A stretch of 9,217 nucleotides of DNA, from contig CANCQD010000094.1 in NCBI GenBank assembly GCA_947380285.1, forward strand, positions 1 through 9,217. Reading direction: 5' to 3'. The stretch's first letter is position 1. Each line of letters starts with the position of its first letter. This DNA is from Burkholderiaceae bacterium. GTDB lineage: Bacteria > Pseudomonadota > Gammaproteobacteria > Burkholderiales > Burkholderiaceae. Positions 6,894-9,217 of the stretch are shown in pieces. A model generated the notes under the pieces. The model was given only the letters and a program-made list of their open reading frames with translations. It searched no databases and was not told where the DNA came from. The translations under genes were made by a program, and so were the position numbers.

Positions 6894-8432
6894 ATGTGCG
6901 GCGTCGTCGGAACTGTTTCTCACTCACCAGTAAATCAACTTCTCTATGATGCTTTGTTGCTCTTGCAACATCGTGGTCAAGATGCAGCAGGCATTGCAAC
7001 GATGAATGGTAATTCATTCACGATGCATAAAGCCAATGGCTTAGTTAGAGACGTTTTTAGAACTCGTAATATGCGTAGCTTGGTTGGTAGCGCTGGTATT
7101 GGCCAAGTGCGTTACCCAACTGCCGGCTCTGCAAGTAGCGAAGAAGAGGCGCAACCGTTTTATGTGAGCGCACCTTACGGCATTATCTTGGCTCATAACG
7201 GTAACCTGACTAATGCACCCAGTTTGCGTGTTGAGATGGCCTATCGTGACCGTCGTCACATTAATACCAGTTCCGACACTGAAGTATTACTCAACGTATT
7301 AGCTGACGAACTTCAAAAAGAAACGAATAGCGCGGCTCTCGATGAGGGCGCGATGTTTAACGCAGTTACAGGGGTAACTAATCGCGTTAAAGGTTCTTAT
7401 GCGGTAGTTTCTTTAATTGCAGGCTATGGCTTATTGGCCTTCCGTGACCAGTATGGTATTCGTCCTCTCTGTATTGGCCGCATCGATACTCCGCAAGGTC
7501 CTGAGTGGATGATTGCGTCTGAGTCTGTTGCGCTTGAGGGCCTAGGATTTACATTTGTACGTGACGTTAATCCAGGCGAAGCAATTTATATCGACTTAGA
7601 TGGTAATTTCTATTCACGTCAATGTGTACCGAATGCTGTCTTAACACCTTGTATTTTTGAATACGTTTACATGGCTCGACCAGACTCCACAATTGATGGT
7701 GTTACCGTCTACAACGTACGGATGCGTATGGGAGATTACTTGGCCGAGAAGATCCGCAAGGAGACCGATGTCTCTGAGATCGATGTCGTGATGCCTATTC
7801 CAGACTCAAGTCGTCCAGCAGCAATGCAGGTTGCAAAGAACTTGGGCGTGGATTACCGCGAAGGCTTCTTTAAGAACCGTTACATCGGCCGTACCTTCAT
7901 CATGCCAGGGCAGGCTGTCCGCAAGAAATCGGTACGTCAAAAACTCAATGCCATGCGCATTGAGTTCAAAGATAAGACTGTCTTGATTGTGGATGACTCC
8001 ATTGTTCGTGGAACAACATCTTTTGAGATCGTACAGATGGCACGTGAATCTGGTGCTAAGAAAGTCATCTTTGCTTCTGCTGCGCCACCAGTACGTTTCC
8101 CGAACGTCTACGGTATAGATATGCCAACTCGTAGCGAATTGGTTGCTTATGGCCGTACTGATGAAGAAATCAACAAGATGATTGGTGCCGATCAACTGAT
8201 CTATCAAAGCGTTGAAGATATGAAGCAGGCAGTGAGGGATATCAATCCTAATATCAAGCAGTTTGAAGCCTCTTGCTTCGATGGCAACTACATCACTGGC
8301 GATATTACTGAGTCTTATCTTGACGCCTTAGAGGCCGCCAGAAATACCTCAGATGCTAAGGCAGATCGGCAGAAGGATTCTAGTGACTTTGCTCGCTCAC
8401 AACTCCATTTACATTTGGCTACCGAAGACTAA
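6894..8432 (+). CDS. purF: Amidophosphoribosyltransferase
   Basis: PurF makes 5-phosphoribosylamine from PRPP and glutamine, the committed step of purine synthesis. The N-terminal Ntn glutaminase domain (about 2-235) starts directly with Met-Cys, so Cys2 becomes the nucleophile after Met removal and there is no propeptide, unlike the Bacillus type. GQVRYPTAGS (70-79, Arg73), LAHNGNLTNA (99-108) and SSDTE (126-130) form the glutamine pocket. In the phosphoribosyltransferase domain RYIGRTFIMPGQ (329-340) begins the flexible loop and VLIVDDSIVRGTT (363-375) is the PRPP motif. The length of 512 is close to the 505 of E. coli. The last 30 or so residues (NTSDAKADRQKDSSD onward) are polar and look disordered. 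No four-Cys iron-sulfur site pattern is apparent. It ends the tight gene cluster; the 60 bases after it carry a stem-loop. Confidence 0.98.
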   Translation: MCGVVGTVSHSPVNQLLYDALLLLQHRGQDAAGIATMNGNSFTMHKANGLVRDVFRTRNMRSLVGSAGIGQVRYPTAGSASSEEEAQPFYVSAPYGIILAHNGNLTNAPSLRVEMAYRDRRHINTSSDTEVLLNVLADELQKETNSAALDEGAMFNAVTGVTNRVKGSYAVVSLIAGYGLLAFRDQYGIRPLCIGRIDTPQGPEWMIASESVALEGLGFTFVRDVNPGEAIYIDLDGNFYSRQCVPNAVLTPCIFEYVYMARPDSTIDGVTVYNVRMRMGDYLAEKIRKETDVSEIDVVMPIPDSSRPAAMQVAKNLGVDYREGFFKNRYIGRTFIMPGQAVRKKSVRQKLNAMRIEFKDKTVLIVDDSIVRGTTSFEIVQMARESGAKKVIFASAAPPVRFPNVYGIDMPTRSELVAYGRTDEEINKMIGADQLIYQSVEDMKQAVRDINPNIKQFEASCFDGNYITGDITESYLDALEAARNTSDAKADRQKDSSDFARSQLHLHLATED

Positions 8433-8442
8433 AAAGCGACAG

Positions 8443-8468
8443 GAATTTGCCTCACTCAAGGCAAATTC
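8443..8468 (+). terminator. Stem-loop after purF, possible weak terminator
   Basis: GAATTTGCC (8443-8451) and GGCAAATTC (8460-8468) are perfect inverted repeats. One more T-A pair (8452/8459) makes a ten-base-pair stem around a six-base loop. It begins 11 bases after the purF stop and lies 24 bases before the metZ ATG. It is AU-rich, with only three or four G-C pairs, and no T-run follows on the plus strand, so it is not a textbook intrinsic terminator. It may partly stop transcription, protect the 3' end of the purF mRNA, or bind a regulator as DNA. Confidence 0.45.
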
Positions 8469-8492
8469 GTAATTCGGTGTCAAAATAGCAGT

Positions 8493-9217
8493 ATGAAGAG
8501 CACAACTACCCGCAAAAAACCGGATTTTTCTAAGCTAGCGCTGGAGACCTTAGCGGTCCGCGCCGGCACTCGTCGCACAGCTGAATACCAAGAGCACTCA
8601 GAAGCGATGTTCCTGACCTCTAGCTTCTGCTTTGATAGCGCAGAGTTAGCGGCAGATGGTTTTGCGCATGCTGACCAAGGCTTTATCTATTCTCGTTTTA
8701 CTAATCCAACGGTAAGCATGTTTCAAGATCGCTTGGCTGCCCTAGAGGGTGGTGAAGCATGTATTGCAACTGCTTCTGGCATGGCAGCCATTCTGACGAT
8801 GGCGATGGCCCATCTGCAAGCGGGAGATCATGTGGTTTGCTCGCGCTCAGTATTTGGTGCAACGATTCAGTTGTTCACCAATATCTTGGGACGCTTTGGC
8901 ATTACAACAACTTATGCTGATTTGGCAGATACCAAGTCGTGGCAAGCTGCTGTCCAACCAAATACCAAACTCTTTTATTTAGAGACGCCATCTAATCCAT
9001 TGACTGAGATTGCCGACATCAAAGCCATTTCAAAAATTGCCAAGAAAGCAAATGCACTATTTGCTGTGGATAACTGCTTCTGCACACCAGCATTACAAAA
9101 ACCATTGGCCCTCGGTGCCGATGTCGTGATTCATTCTGCAACCAAGTACTTAGATGGACAGGGTCGAGTTGTAGGCGGGGCAATTGTTGGCAGCAATGAT
9201 TTCATCATGGGCAAAGT
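8493..9217 (+). CDS. metZ: O-succinylhomoserine sulfhydrylase MetZ, 5' part
   Basis: MetZ is a PLP enzyme of the Cys/Met metabolism family that makes homocysteine directly from an O-acylhomoserine and sulfide in methionine synthesis. The visible 241 codons (of about 390-400 usual) run off the right edge with no frame break. YSRFTNPT (66-73) supplies the Tyr/Arg that bind the PLP phosphate of the partner subunit. ASGMAAI (94-100) and ETPSNPL (164-170) are family motifs, DN at 193-194 binds the pyridine nitrogen, and HSATKYLDGQGRVVGG (214-229) holds the PLP lysine Lys218. DGQGR after the lysine favours MetZ over MetB or MetC, which carry other residues there. SRSVFG (117-122) has Phe121 where MetB/MetC-type enzymes usually have a catalytic Tyr, which I recall as normal for MetZ. 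The ATG at 8493 has only a weak ribosome-binding site. Its place after purF matches Pseudomonas. O-acetylhomoserine use cannot be excluded. Confidence 0.92.
   Translation, partial: MKSTTTRKKPDFSKLALETLAVRAGTRRTAEYQEHSEAMFLTSSFCFDSAELAADGFAHADQGFIYSRFTNPTVSMFQDRLAALEGGEACIATASGMAAILTMAMAHLQAGDHVVCSRSVFGATIQLFTNILGRFGITTTYADLADTKSWQAAVQPNTKLFYLETPSNPLTEIADIKAISKIAKKANALFAVDNCFCTPALQKPLALGADVVIHSATKYLDGQGRVVGGAIVGSNDFIMGK

Noticed and set aside
8447..8492. Possible sigma-70 promoter for metZ (TTGCCT as -35)
   Set aside because: The hexamer 17 bases downstream (TAATTC) matches the -10 consensus poorly, and the -35 candidate lies within the stem-loop arm.

Overview
The window is a compact, entirely plus-strand block of housekeeping genes from the chromosome of what is most likely a betaproteobacterium of the order Burkholderiales. 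A moderate-GC member such as Polynucleobacter fits best. That assignment rests on the gene order, the character of the proteins and a GC content that I hand-count at roughly 46-48% in several stretches. It is an inference, not a database match. No mobile element, tRNA, rRNA or CRISPR array is visible, and no stretch longer than 60 bases lies between genes.

Layout from left to right: the 3' part of truA (tRNA pseudouridine synthase; its start is outside the window), trpF, trpB, trpA (three late enzymes of tryptophan synthesis), accD (carboxyltransferase beta subunit of acetyl-CoA carboxylase), folC (folylpolyglutamate/dihydrofolate synthase), a dedD-like SPOR-domain membrane protein, cvpA (inner-membrane protein), purF (first enzyme of purine synthesis), and the 5' part of metZ (O-succinylhomoserine sulfhydrylase), which runs off the right edge.

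The genes from trpA to purF are packed with gaps of 3-6 bases, and dedD and cvpA overlap by one base (TAATG). This suggests one polycistronic, translationally coupled transcription unit. The longer spacers are truA-trpF (17 bases), trpF-trpB (30 bases), trpB-trpA (42 bases, about 69% A) and purF-metZ (60 bases, with a perfect stem-loop). Clear Shine-Dalgarno sequences are seen only before trpB and purF; the other genes probably depend on coupling or on weak sites.

Functionally the block joins amino-acid, lipid, folate and purine synthesis with two envelope proteins. The order accD-folC-dedD-cvpA-purF is known from Escherichia coli. The order truA-trpF-accD-folC-SPOR-cvpA-purF-metZ is known from Pseudomonas. 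Here trpBA sits between trpF and accD. I see no novel system. The points worth a second look are small: the A-rich trpB-trpA spacer, a GC-rich trpF between lower-GC neighbours, a TTG start for folC, an intragenic hairpin in folC and a stem-loop without a T-run after purF.
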